Source of the DNA: Dicaeum eximium
Taxonomy: Eukaryota > Chordata > Aves > Passeriformes > Dicaeidae
Length of the DNA stretch: 64,000 nucleotides
Assembly: GCA_013396995.1 (NCBI GenBank)
Contig: VWZP01005257.1
Coordinates: forward strand, 248,001 to 312,000
Direction: 5' to 3'
Translations under genes and position numbers: made by a program
In this document: positions 51,653 to 63,934 of the stretch, one piece after another
How the letters are laid out: each line of letters begins with the position of its first letter
How positions within the stretch are numbered: position 1 is the first letter of the stretch
Notes under the pieces: generated by a model
The model's database searches: none
The model's input: only the letters and a program-made list of their open reading frames with translations
Told to the model about the DNA's origin: nothing

Positions 51653-54239
51653 CATAATAATTTGGGAAGGGGTAATGTTAAGAAATTTGCACATAGGAAA
51701 GGAGGCTTCTTTGAATGCCAGCTGAGACAGCAGAACGTGCCAGATAATTCTGCATTCTAGTTTCAAGCCAATGTAGCCAGGTAAGTAAAAAAAAAACCCT
51801 CATTCATGTAATAAGTTGAATACCAGGGTGATGAAAAGGCTCTTACAAGTAATTATACTATGTAATACTATTCTTAGCACAATCAGGCAGGCAGGGGGAG
51901 GAATTTGAAGTTAATGCTTGTTCCTTCCAAGGTCTGTCTTCTCTGGATCAAGAGTCTTTTGTAGAAGACACTGTCTACACACCAAGAACTGCCAACTGTT
52001 GAGACTCACTTGTGCTTTTCACTCTTAACCACAAGCAGCTGTCAGTAGCAGTGCTTAACTTTTTAACTTCCTGGTCTGCAGTGTTATAGGGGAAAAAACC
52101 CCAAGCCCACCTGATTAGGAAAACACCAATTCTAGTGGCAACAACTGTTAGATTACTAAATTGTAGATTATTCTGAATGTTGTGAATCAAGTGCAACATG
52201 ATTAAGCAGCATGCAGAAATATTAAATTTTAGTCTGAAAAGTTGCAGATCTGTACTGCTCAGCATCAGTGTTAGGAAATTAGGCTCTCCTTGAAGAAAAA
52301 GCTAAGCAAATATGCAGTGCAGTTAGATTAGAATGAGTGCAGATTATTTTTCCTGCTAAGACTAATAAGATTTTTATCAAAGCCTCTCTGTGTGGTATAT
52401 CACATTTGACTCCCTCTGAAATGCAGTGGTTTATGGTTCACCCAATATTTAAATTGGAGCTCTGTGAGGGAGTGAACAATTTTTGATGTAACTCTTCCAC
52501 CTAGTTACTAAATCATTGCCCTAAACTGGCAAAATAAACGGAGTAATTTAAGTCTGGGCTGCGCAGTACAAAGTGTGTGTTGTATTTCCACATTAACATC
52601 CTTGAATTATTGTTACTTTTTTTTAGTGAAGTAGAATTCATCACTGTGGCACGCAGTTGCTTCAGAAAGTAGGTATAAAAAGTCTTACTATTGTAGTATC
52701 TCAAACAACTACAACTATTCTTCTGCAAATTCCCAAGTGTAACTTTGTGTTATGAAGTTTGTGCCATTCAAAGGCATGGACTTTCAGTCTTTTTAATTAC
52801 AACATTGCATCATGGTCATTGTTTAGAAACAGGTGAAACAAAAGTACATTTAACATTTGAACACAGAAACCATTGTCACCTTTTTCCTTTGAAACTATAT
52901 CAGGCCATTATAAAAGAAAACTGATAGCTGCATTAGTGATAAAGTGCTATAGGAACCTGTCATCTCTGCACTTTGTCTGAGAAGGGATTTTCTTGTGAAT
53001 ATGTATGTGTGGTTTCATGGGAAAGATCAGGATCTCATTAGGATGTAATCTTTAGAAATACTCTAGTTAGGCTTCCTAGCTTTCTGCTCTTTTATCCATT
53101 ATTCCAAAGTCTCTGTAAAAGAAATTGATGCTCTCCCCCCCTCCCCCCACTTTTGAAAGGAACTATGATAATGTTTTACCTTCGGTTTTTCCTTTTGTTT
53201 GCCAGCCTGCTGTCTACTGATAGGTTTCCTTTTTTTCCCTAGTCAGTTAATACATTTCAATTGATGTTGCGGCTTTGTCAGCTGCTGTTCCCCAGCCTTG
53301 ATGGCAAAAGTAGACAGATGGATGGGGGAAGGGAAGGGATTGTTTTGTCAGGATGAATTTAGAGCATAAGGGATACGTTACATTGAGAGCACTGCCAGCT
53401 GAAGTCTTCTGATCACCTGTGTCCTTGTAGCGATCCCAGTTCCTTCTTGTGCTTCTCCAGCTTAGGCCAAACAGTAAGTTGTGCACTTGCTTTCTTTTTT
53501 TCTTGTTACTTGCTTTTATTATGTTGCACCTAGTATGTGTAAAGCTGTTGAGGTTAACTTAAAGTATTAATTTGGCAGTATTTTCCGGGCACGGCTTACA
53601 AGACAAATGTAGACCAATTGGTGGTGTTTGTTATTGTTGGATTTTTTAATTAGTTGTAGCTGTTGGGAACCCAAAATAAAACTTTGAAGTCTTAGCCCTT
53701 ATGTAAAAGACAGAGCGTTACAACTGTTTGTGGCATCTGGGACTATTGATTTACTGCAGCCCATCAGTGTTAAAGGGGTGTGCTGCTACGTCAGCTGGCG
53801 CTCTATTGTTTCTGCTGCTGTGGCCTTTGTGTTTGATCCTGTCACTGCTTGCGTCAGTGATGCATATCATGGCCTGTGTGATGTCAAAGTGTGGGTGTTC
53901 GGTTATAGAGCCATAGTTAACCTAATGTGCTGCAGTAAATCCTGAATGCTATTTCCTCCTGGGGATAGCAGTGATTCATCACCGTTCACATTAGACTAAT
54001 GCTAAGTATAGCAGTGTTCATGAGCCGCAGTATCCACATAGATTACTATCAAAGTCATTGCAGCTCTCCAAAAGCTGGGCCGGAAAGTGTTTGTTTGCAA
54101 CAGATCTGTTTGTGCACCCCGTTTCTGAGGTGTAAACTGATTAGCAGGTCAGCTCAAGGAAAATCCTCTGGAAGACTGGGCCTAAGTAATTCTTTAGCAC
54201 TTGATTATGTTAATTAACGTAAAAGCTGTCGGCTCAATG

Positions 54240-54760
54240 ACTGGGATCACACCAGGCAGTGCCAGTCGGTAGATTACAGTACGAAGCGGAGCGGGGAGCC
54301 CCGCGGGCTGGCAGAGGCCGTCGGTGGCCGCGGGGACGCTGCCCCTTGAACGGGCGGGGCGCAGGGCGCGGGGAGGCCGNATGAGCGGTAAGGACTCCCG
54401 CCTGCCCGGCTCGGCCGCCGCGGTGAAACACGACACCTGCGGGCCGGCGGCCTCCGCGGTTGTGCGGCAGTGGCGGATGGGGGAGAGCTGCCATGGCCGG
54501 GGATAAAAAAATAAAAATCTGTTGGGGCAGGAGTCGGAGCGCTGCCAGGCCCCTCTGTCGGTGGTGCTCTCTCGGACGGGGGCGGCCGCGGTGCCAGGGG
54601 CCGCGGTGGCCCCGGAGCCGTGAGGGGAGCAGGACGCCCAGCTCTGGAGGCCGTAGGAGCCCGGGTGCTGAAGCGCAGGGCCGAGCGCTGAGTGCCCCGG
54701 AAGAGCATTCCCTGCCCCGGCGCTGGGAATCCGGTGTGTGCACCTTTCCCGGGGGTTTTA
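54240..54760 (+). promoter_or_regulatory. Intronic CpG island, probable alternative FNDC3A promoter
   Basis: This roughly 0.5-kb block is far richer in G+C and CpG than the AT-rich introns around it. It contains an Sp1-type GC box (cgggcggggcg, 54351-54361) 20 bases before the candidate ATG at 54381. It also shows repeated CCGCGG, GGCCGCGG and GCGCGGGG motifs. Long open frames on both strands here are a side effect of few AT-rich stop codons and show no recognisable protein. The ATG plus in-phase donor inside it makes an internal promoter for a shorter FNDC3A transcript the best explanation. No clear TATA box sits upstream, as expected for a CpG-island promoter. The undetermined base at 54380 fits a hard-to-sequence GC-rich patch. 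Confidence 0.7.
54381..54387 (+). CDS. FNDC3A: Candidate alternative first coding exon of FNDC3A (MS-G start)
   Basis: ATG AGC G is followed at 54388 by GTAAGG, a strong donor. The single G left over pairs with GT at 58972 to make Gly, so splicing to the third coding exon gives MSGPAQVPMM in frame. It sits in the GC-rich island at about 54280-54740, and the upstream 54240-54380 would be 5' UTR. From memory, human FNDC3A has a 1,198-residue form and a 1,142-residue form. Replacing the first 58 residues by MS gives exactly 1,142, which suggests this is the conserved short isoform. The ATG context is weak (C at -3, A at +4), and the base at -1 is the N at 54380. Confidence 0.65.
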
Positions 54761-57639
54761 TGAGCCGCTTATAATGAAGCGATGCTTCATGGTTGAAATA
54801 AAAAGAAATGGTGTATCTACTAGGCGAGCGGTGGCGGTATCCTCAGGTTTTCAGGTGTTACTATGTTTAGATCAGCTTGTCACGATCCTAGCGATGATGC
54901 AGCGCTGGTAATTTTGCTGTGTGTTTATGGTGGCTGTAATAAGCATAATGAGGTTTTTATAGTCTGCTCAAATAGACACGTTGGAGAAGTTCACCAGCTA
55001 TTGCTAGGGGAAAGAGGTATTCGTCCTGTTGGGGGGGTTTTAGGACAATAATAAATTGAGACTGTGGTGAAACATCTGTTTCTTGAGTTCATTTCCATTA
55101 AATCAACCCTTAGCGAGTTTGATGAATCATTTTTCAGTAATAAGGTAAAACACTTATGTGCTTGTTTTCACTCCCACAATGTTTCTTTTCAACTTATTAT
55201 GTAAGAGAACTTGTATACCTGAAAATATATCAAAGATTTGAGACCTCCCCTTATCAACAATCAAGTCATGAACATTCATTATACAGTGATTTGGATGATC
55301 AATTCTATTTATGTGCAGTATGGAAATTCAGATGTTTCCTTATCATGAATTCCTGATGCTGTTTGCTGATACTTTATAATAACCCTCACCGCATGGTAAA
55401 ATACAGTGGTTTTGTCATGCATGAGTCCAGCTAATACCTAAAAACATGAAAATTCCTCTTACAGTATATTACACCATAAGAGAGCTGAGATCTTCACATT
55501 AGCAAAGAAAAAAAAATATGTTTTTTATAGCATATTACAATTTTATCTTCAGATAAAATTTTGTAGGTTGCAGTATGTTTCTCATTAGGAAATCAGTAAT
55601 CTTGCTGTAAAACACCACGTTCATTAAAAATACTTGTGGAGTCTGCCGATTTTTTGTCGCATGCTTATAATTTTCTTGGATGTCCGTCTAGAAATTTCAT
55701 TTCACAGCCACTTGGAAATCTAATCACAAGTAAAGTAGAGTTCTTGAATATTCAAATATGTTTTTGTTAATTCTGGTACTTTAAAGTGCAAAAGATGGGA
55801 TGCAAATTTTGAAACTACTGATTTGACTCTATTCTAACACTGCAACACTTTTTCAGGTTCATACATTCAGTTTATGCCTTTACTTTTGTGACTGCTAGAT
55901 TATGCTATACTGCAAATGGCTTTGTGGATCAACCTTTGTACTGGATGAGAGATAACTGCTCTATGTTTGTTGGAGAGATTAAAGTGCTAAATAAATAAGC
56001 CTTACAAAGGTTGTTAAACAATATTCTCTAGATGCTTAAAGCAAGACAAAACAAAAAAGCCAAACACAGATAATTCTCAAGGAAACCGCTTGCTTATGTG
56101 AGTTTCATCATCCCCCAAGGACATGGTGTACTGAAAGAAGTTCAAGTAAATGTGGTCTTAATTTTCCATTTACTTGAAACTTATACAGTTTAAAATTGTG
56201 CATTTAATGGAAGTGTCAGTGTTTTGTACTCATTATAGAAAAACTGCAGGGAAGCAATGCAAGATACAAGTTGTATAAAATCCACCTTATGTAAGAATTT
56301 AAACCATTATTTATTTCAATGACAACTTACAATAAATGTGCTTGCATTATTTTTGACCTTTTCAAAAGTAAGATAATGCACTATTTGAAGTTTCTCTTGC
56401 TGTTTTTTGCTTCACTTTCATTTCTTTTTAGCACTTCATACTCAGGAGGAACTTCCGATAAAACATTTTTGAGTTTCAGATGAACAAAAAGTGGAAGAAT
56501 GCTCAGTTCTCAGTTTACAGCTTACTGTAGTCTTTATATTATTTGCTGTTGCACAGTTCAGTGAATAATTAATTAAAGACCTTCTTTAAAAGTCTCTTCA
56601 CCCCCTCCCCCTGTTGTGGATTAGCATTTTTTTGATAATAAAACTGATTCTTTTTGAGTAGCATGTTTGCAAACTTGTGTGTAGTATTCTGTAGTTCCTA
56701 TAGTATGTACAATCAAGTTGGATTGCATGCTGCTTTTCTAAGGAGTGCTTTTCATTCCTTTTCTCTGCTCTTGGCTTTCAGACAGAGGTACCTTTATTCT
56801 TCTGTCAAGTCCATATGTATCAGAATGAGGTGTGCTAATCTTATTTACTGTACTTTGCATTTACTTAGTACTCTACATTTGCAGATCCTGACAGAGTTGT
56901 AGAAAACATTAAGGTGGAGCTATGAATGCCCTTTCAGAAGTATTACTGAAACTGCACTAAGTTGGATTGGTACTTTTGGTAGCTTCAATATACTTAACTG
57001 GAAATTTGCGGAGTGCAGCCTACAGTGTCGGAATACCAACCTTCTGTCTTTTCACAAAACTTGTTCAGATTACATTGTGCTTCAGTATTTCTTTCATTAT
57101 TAAACTTCAGTGTTTGTTCCCTTGTATTGCAGTAACATAAGGATGTCTCTCTTGAGCCTGTACCAATGTGCTTGCTCTGGTAGAGGCAGGTATCAAATAC
57201 TAAAGGGGACCGCATAAGGATAGGGCAGGGACACAGAAGAAACTTCCTTGTTCATGAAACAAAAGTAGTACTTATATTTTTTACAGTTCTTAATGGATTA
57301 CTTCCCCCAAACTGGACCTAGTCTGTAGTTTCTACACTGTTCTTAAAGCAAAGAGTTACACAATTTAACTGCGCATTTTATGAGACATTCCCTTATCTGT
57401 TTTAAAACTTACCTGGTGAATTAGTTTACTGTCTCTGGTTCTTGCAAATGAGAAACTATAAATCATCTAGCTTCCCATTTTTAGGGGTTCTTTAAATAGG
57501 TCTTTTACTGTTTCTCTGCTGCCAGCCCTTTAACCATCTTCTGGTGGGAGAATCCTGGTCTCTTGAATCTTTACTAATAAACAGGTGGCAGGCCACTGTA
57601 AACATTTTTTTTTGTCCTTTTCTAGTCCTATGTGTTCTT
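54761..57639. other. AT-rich intron downstream of the CpG island
   Basis: No transposon recognised. The 54860-55700 part has a unique-sequence look with several homeodomain-type TAAT and ATGAATCAT words and may include conserved noncoding elements linked to the alternative promoter. Confidence 0.4.
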
Positions 57640-58700
57640 TTTGACAGGTGGAGTCAAACACATTGCTCAAGGATTTGAGGTACAGCATGAATGTATAGCA
57701 CAGCATAATGATGGTTTCTCCTTGTTCCCTGTTTCATTAGTAATGATTTCTTAATGTTCTCTTTCTGCAAATACCACTAAACAACACTTGGCTGGTATTT
57801 CTTTAGAAATCCATGTCTTAGCTGCATTGTATGTTTGCTTACATCTGATTTATGGCTTATCGCTGTAGAGAAACACTTCTGGTTTATGCAGGTGCATCAC
57901 TTTGCACTTAGCAACATTATTCCTTCTGGGTTTTTGTCATCTGATCAGTGAGTACTGTGAGATCCTTTACGGCTCTCTGAGAACATAGCAACAATTTATC
58001 ACCTTGCTGTTCATTTTCTTTCCTGGAAGCTTTGTCTAATACACAGAACAGGTTCTTTGGGTGCCTGTGGGACTCTTTTTTTGGTCACTCGAAGAACTTA
58101 GAAAGCTGGTCATTTACTTCTCTTAGTTTCCTGTTCTCCAATCAGTTATTAATGGAAAGACCTTTTCCCTTTTTAACCAAAGGCAGCATTACTTCTTTAA
58201 GTGTCTTTGAGAGACATTGTCAATAGCTTTTTGAAAATCCAAATATGTGACAGCATCTCTGTGCTCTTTGAAGGGATCTGATTTTCTAGGCAGTACTTTA
58301 TCTACAAATGCCACCTAAACACATTCCCATTGTGTCATATTTATCTAAGTGTGTGTAAACTCCTTTCTTTATGGTTTGTATGGTACAAAGATCACCACGG
58401 TGTCCTGACTTTTCCCATTAGCTGGAGCAGACCTACTAGTTGGTGATACACTGGCTTTTACCTGGGACCTTAAGTTCATGTCTTGTTTGCCACCTCCCGC
58501 TGCTCTGGTACTGAGACAACTTTAGTTGATAAGACCATAATAAAAAACAGTCATTTTGTAAGTAATTTTCTTTGTAACTCTTAACTGAATACGATCTGGT
58601 TTCAGCAGTTTGTTTCAAATATTTTCATTTGTTTCTGTTTTATAGTCTCTTCTATTGTCTTTTCATCTTGCGGCATTTCTTTTGATTTGTCACCTGTTGA
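57640..58700 (-). mobile_element. Long ancient CR1/L3-like LINE fragment, antisense
   Basis: Antisense CR1 landmarks appear in order: gtgcatcactttgcacttag (about 57892), gtgagatcctttacggctct, ctccaatcagttattaatgg, attgtcaatagctttttgaa followed by aatccaaatatgtgac (about 58217), and cttaactgaatacgatctgg. The fragment is over 1 kb, much longer than the young copies and far more diverged, suggesting an ancestral amniote insertion. Weaker similarity may extend left to about 57340. It ends about 270 bases before the acceptor of the FNDC3A exon at 58972. Confidence 0.75.
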
Positions 58701-58971
58701 GTTTTTACATGAGCTCTTCTGTGAGCTTATTGACAGAGATGGGAGAAATACCTACTGGATTTTGGTTTTTAGCTTGTTTCTGGTTTTGTTCAACTGTTTT
58801 TTAGATTTCAAAGAATGTCCTTTGCTATAATTTTATCTGTACAGTTCATTGCCTTTGTTTATCCATGTTATCTTGTATATTTTTCACAGAGACTTTGCAG
58901 TTCAGTATGTTCTTTCAGCTTTCTCAAAGTATTAAATGATGCTGTACTGAATATTTCTGTAACCCACTTAG

Positions 58972-59048
58972 GTCCTGCTCAGGTTCCAATGATGTCCCCA
59001 AATGGTTCAGTGCCTACTATTTATGTGCCTCCTGGATATGCCCCACAG
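58972..59048 (+). CDS. FNDC3A: FNDC3A third coding exon
   Basis: The acceptor is aacccacttag ending at 58971 and the donor is CCACAG|gtatgt at 59049. The exon is 77 bases: two bases complete the split Gly codon, then 25 codons, leaving in phase 0. The translation is (G)PAQVPMMSPNGSVPTIYV, then PPGYAPQ, a proline-rich stretch strongly conserved in FNDC3A and FNDC3B. The upstream polypyrimidine tract is modest. The acceptor lies about 270 bases downstream of an ancient antisense CR1. This exon is the common acceptor for the canonical transcript from 34829 and for the candidate alternative first exon ending at 54387, since both leave a single G in phase 1. Confidence 0.96.
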
Positions 59049-62000
59049 GTATGTCATTTGCTTCTTAATCTATTTATTTTCATGCAAATTTTGGAATTAG
59101 AACCATAATCGCTAATTCAATAAAATAATTTGTTAGGTTTCAGTCACTGTGATCAAGCAAGGAGATAAGAGGAGATGTCTCTCAGTATTTCTGAGATGGG
59201 AGACTTCTCATGCTGTGTCTGTGCCTGTTCAGTTTTATATTTACTATGTACATGACAGTAGCAAGCACAGCTCCTTGCTGAGTTCAGAATCCTAATGTAC
59301 TAGATGCCTTCTGAATATAAAATGCAATCATGACCCAAATATGTGCTTGTGCAGGACCTGTACTGATTCCTGTCTTAGTGGATGTTTTCTCTTGACAGCA
59401 ATATATAGAATATATACTATTCTATATATAATATAATTTATACATGTACATAGTTCATGTCTGGAAAGTTCCCTGTAAATAAGGAGAAAAACAGGTCAGT
59501 TGAAAAAGTACAACAAACAACATGGAAAAAATGCCAGCTGTCCATTGAGACTAAGTTATCATATATTAAGTGTTTCCACCACTTATCTTAAAATGGGGCT
59601 CTCATTTTTTCACTGCTGTGTGGTTCCTAATTTAGATGCCTGGAAATTAAATGTGAGCTAGATAACCTGGACATCCTTTAAAGTAGATTAGAAGGATGAT
59701 TTCTCATGGCTATTTCTGACATGTGAATTATAATGAGATGTGTGGCCTTTTAGATGGTGCCTCTTTCTTTCCCTCACCTGTAGAACAAGTCTAGGGCTTA
59801 GTAGGTCAGATCTGGAAGTTAGAGCAGTTGAATGCCACTCCCCATGATGTAAGTCTCTCTCAAGACATTCTGTTGTCATGACCGGTGTGGACTCTGACGT
59901 GGTGTGCATCCAGTGGTGTACACTGAGAAGGGACTACAATGCATAAAATACAACAAAAAAGCTCACGGTGTCAGCAGACATTGAACAAATTATTTAAACA
60001 ACATTAAAAAATTGTCCTCTAGCAACAGGAAAGGCTGTTAGGGCAGGCAGACTACTACTCTGATTTTATCTTTAATCTCTTGGAAATTGGCTGGTAAGTT
60101 GATTCTATGCATCCTTTGTAGTTGAGTTCCTAAGCAGGCAGAAGAAAAATTACTTATAAATAATCAACTAAAAGTCCATATATCTTCAGGTCATAATAAA
60201 AAGTCCTGATTCCTATGATAATTCATTTTTAAAGAACTGAAAGAAGTTTAAAGCTAAGTGAAAATTGGTATTTTACTATATTCCTAATTTGTTATCAGTT
60301 TATGAAGTACACATTCTATTACATGTGTAACATGTGCCAATCTGAAAAATATTTTTTGAATTAGTTTATCCTTCCTTTGAGGACAATTTGAATCAAAGAT
60401 GCTGAAGGGCTGGGCCTTGCAGAGGCCCATTGATTAGCCTTTCACTGGAGTTTGTTAGTCCAAGCAGGTGTTGTTTTAGCACAGCACTCTGACCTTTGAA
60501 CTGAAGGTGCCTCACATCTATCCAGCTCAGAGTGCAGGTGGAATGAGCTCATCTGCTGTTTGCATCTGGGTAGAAGTACTGTAGTCCAGGACAACCTGTA
60601 GTTTATAAGCCTTCTGAAGTGTTTATTACTGACAAAGCATACCAGACTTTGAGTTTTATGGTGGGACTTCCTCTTACAAGCCAGAAGATTTGATAGCAGT
60701 CTTGCAAAACAGGAATTCTAATATTATCGAGCTAAGAGTTTTCCCAGACTTACTGCAGTCCTAGCAAACTCCTGTGGGTTTCTTCAGGTATAGTATATTT
60801 TTAAAGGTCAGCAGCTGCAGCTGTATTTTGAGTTGAATAGGAAACCAGCTAAATGTCCTAAGTTGTCAGCCTGGAAGAACTTCAACATGACCATCTTTTG
60901 TCTCTCCATTTTCATTTAGTTCTGTTATGCCTCTGCTTGCTTCAGTTCCTGTTTGGCAGTAATACCGTGTACTGTCCTCTGTTAGAAGTTGAGGATAACC
61001 ACTGAATAAAATATTTACTTTTCTTATGTCACATAACTAAAAAGCAATTCATCAGCTGATTTCCTTTTCCCTTCCTCTTCTTTTGGAACTGTAGTTGTAA
61101 AACTGAAAGAAAGCACATCTTTATTCATCCTCTCTTAAGCCATTTATATTCACGATCTGCAGTGAGTTTTCCAGTGATGCTTCGTTGGTTCACTCAACCA
61201 AACAGGCCTAGGCCAGAACCACATTTTGCTAGCACAGTTGGGATAATAGAGAGCTTGTTTACTTTTTAAACTTAAAATTATAGACTTAGCGTGATGCTCT
61301 GACTGCTTTTTGGAGCGTTTATATCTGTGTGGTTGTCTGCTAGGGGCCTACCATTGAGCAGATGTTAGATCTGGAAACACAGTTACAGACTTGTTAAACA
61401 GAAGGTCCCTGCTGTTATGAATTGAGTGACTATTTCTAAGTTACTTAGGCTATTAGCAGACCCGAGGAAACAAGTTGTAAACTAAGCAGCTCGTTCGTTT
61501 TTTTATGGGAGCTGCTTCCTACATAATCTGAGTCTTCTCATAAAATCATAATAAGTTGCAGTATTTTGGGGGTTTTGTAACCAAAAGGGACTTAAATAAT
61601 TAAAACTACATTTCAGTGCTTAGAGAATTTCATTGGACAGCAGAAGTTCTAGTTGTATTTACTGCTAATATATTCTGCCTTTAGGATACCACACAGCTAT
61701 GGTTACACAGATTTTAATAGTATTGTCTTTAATTACTCTTTCCCAAGGAGAAACAATTTCTGTGTACCAAAAATAAGCCTTTTCTTAAAGTCATATGGTA
61801 TGCATGTTTTTTAAAGCTCTGTTCACTTAAGTAACATTAATTTCCAGCTATCTATTAAGTGAAGTGAGGTCAGCTCCATTATGTACACACTTCTGTGTCT
61901 TCTGAATGTTGTTGTATATCCTACAGTACCAGAAGCATGCAGCTGTAACTACAGCACTGTTTCTCTCAGCACAGTGGTGAAGTTTTGAAACAATTTCCTG

Positions 62001-63696
62001 TACCAATCTCACTTACCTTGCATTGGTTCAGCTAGCAGGATAATTTTGGGGCTGTACAAATTAGATTGCTGGCAGAGAAAACAAAATCAGAAGCTCTGTT
62101 CCAGATGTACCAGATGCACAACAGCCCCTAATGGGGACATGGTAAAACCAATGATCCTCCCAGCAGCTTTCTGTCACGGACTTGATGGAAGCATTCACTC
62201 TAGGGTACAGGGCTAAATCTAGCCAAGCATGATTCCATTAACCTTAAACAGTGGAGCTGAAAGCAGCTTGGCACTAAGTGTTTTGATCTATTGATCTGTT
62301 CCTGTTGCACCAGAACATTTATTGGTGTATGTGTACATGTCCCCATCTCATTTCAAATGTCAGTGAAAACGTATGTCATAGGGTTGCTTTGTCCCCTGCT
62401 ATTGAATGTAGTCATGATACTCCATTCTTCTCCCCCTTTTCTGGATAAATGCTTAATCTAAAACCTTCAATTGCAGTTTCTGCTCTGACTTTATTCTACA
62501 GCATTTTACTAGGAAATGAACAGTTTGTTTGCATCCTATATACTAAAGTTACTGTCACCACAATACACACAAGTCAAAATATGCCAAGATCATCTCTAGG
62601 TGTCACCAACAGTCATGTATTTATGTGAATTTACAAACATTTAGAAAGGGTAATTATGTGAGCTGCTTCAGGGGCACACCCTTGTTCCTGGTCTAGTTGA
62701 TGACCAGCCCTTGTTTACTGAAGAACATTTTCTGCTTCAGTACTTCGTACACTCTGTGCCCTTGTGCCTGCTCTGCACCAGAGCCCCACGTGCTGCGCAG
62801 CCCAGACTTGCTACAAGTACCATGCTCAGCACACCTCAGCTCTGTGCATCTTACAGATTCTCACCATGGGATTGCATATGTTACTGCCAGTGCTTGGAAC
62901 TTCTGGCAGCATTGCTAAAGGCCACGCTCGGGTACCTCATACAAAGGCTGCTGTCACATCTCCCATTTGCTAATTTTTCCCAAGCCCTCGTACTGCCAGA
63001 GGCTGCCACAAAGGCCCCCATCTCCTGAGTAGCATGTGGCTTCCTTCAGGGTTCAAGACCTCTTTACAGGTAGAGGGATAGAGGGAGGAGAAGGGAAAAA
63101 AAACTTTAGAACTACTTGACTTGTGAAGGAGTTTTGAGAGGGCTGACTACCATCCTGGTAGTTTATTTGCTAACAGCTTGATGCAGATGATGGTTGCTAC
63201 AGGGCCAGTTATTACTGGTGAGCTGAGCTGGGGACAAAGCAAAAACCAGACACTTCTTACCTTCTCTCTCGCTATTGATGCAGAGTGAGGTCTGTCAGGT
63301 CACCAGTTCATTTCTAAGGAGCGATCTAGTTGTTAGGCTGTAGAATAAATCCTACAGCAGTGTAGCATACAAGTGGTGTGGATGAGGGTTGAAACAGGAT
63401 CCTTAGGAGAAGCTTGGCTCATGCCATAAATATACCAGTTGTTTGTTATATACTCTTACAGTAAGTTTTTTTTTAAGTTTTCTTCCCCACTACATTGAGA
63501 AATGAATGGCATTGCTGCAGTTAATACACTTAACATAGATAGCCCTTTAATGTCCCTTTTTTTTCCTTGCTATTTCCTGTTTTCATTTTGTCAGATTTAA
63601 GGGGTTTACTATTCCTGATTTTATTTAAGGATCTATAGAAACGTATTTTTCAGACTGTTATTTCTCTTTTGGTGCGTGGTGTCTCTCACTGTACAG
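59049..63696. other. FNDC3A intron before fourth coding exon
   Basis: Apart from the AT inverted repeat at 59401 nothing is classified. A GC-richer segment at about 62690-63040 has overlapping open frames in all plus frames but no recognisable product. Confidence 0.6.
59401..59429. repeat. AT-rich perfect inverted repeat
   Basis: ATATATAGAAT (59401-59411) and ATTCTATATAT (59419-59429) are exact reverse complements around a 7-base spacer, in the intron before the fourth coding exon. Low complexity weakens its significance. Confidence 0.8.
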
Positions 63697-63934
63697 GTTA
63701 TTGAGGATAACGGTGTTCGAAGGGTTGTGGTGGTTCCCCAGGCTCCAGAATATCATCCTGGTGGTCACACAGTGATACACAGGCCTCCACATCCCCCACT
63801 GCCTGGCTTCCTTCCTCTTCCGGCCATGATACCCCCTCCACCCCGTCACATATACTCACCCGTGACTGGAGCCGGTGACATGGCAACGCAGTACATTCCA
63901 CAGTATCACACTTCACAAGTCTATGGGGATGTGG
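63697..63934 (+). CDS. FNDC3A: FNDC3A fourth coding exon
   Basis: The acceptor is cactgtacag ending at 63696 and the donor is GTGG|gtaagt at 63935. The exon is 238 bases, phase 0 in and phase 1 out (79 codons plus 1 base). The translation starts VIEDNGVRRVVVVPQAPEYH and runs through the proline-rich PHPPLPGFLPLPAMIPPPPR, then the family hallmark SPVTGAGDMATQY, to HTSQVYGDV. These motifs match FNDC3A, since FNDC3B has a different histidine-rich segment here. Poly-proline runs suggest SH3 or WW ligands, but that is inference. The next residue in mammals is Asp, consistent with the dangling G at the donor. The remaining roughly 1,030 residues, with all fibronectin type III domains and the C-terminal anchor, lie beyond the window. 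Confidence 0.97.

Larger units (their letters stand above)
44396..53699. other. FNDC3A intron, distal part
   Basis: Contains a pseudo-exon-like block at 44599-44729, A15 at 45731 and the TA/GT microsatellite at 51601. Open frames such as 48128-48397 and 50449-50757 show no known domain or codon signal. Confidence 0.55.

Noticed and set aside
53400..53470. Minus-strand exon-like block reading LEKHKKELGSLQGHR between AG and GTGATC
   Set aside because: It is too short, the antisense acceptor has a poor pyrimidine tract, and no neighbouring exon or protein family could be found.
54234..54743. Long minus-strand open frame of 169 codons in the CpG island
   Set aside because: It is rich in Arg, Pro and Gly from GC bias, overlaps another frame and an N, has no known domain, and is explained by the scarcity of AT-rich stop codons in the island.
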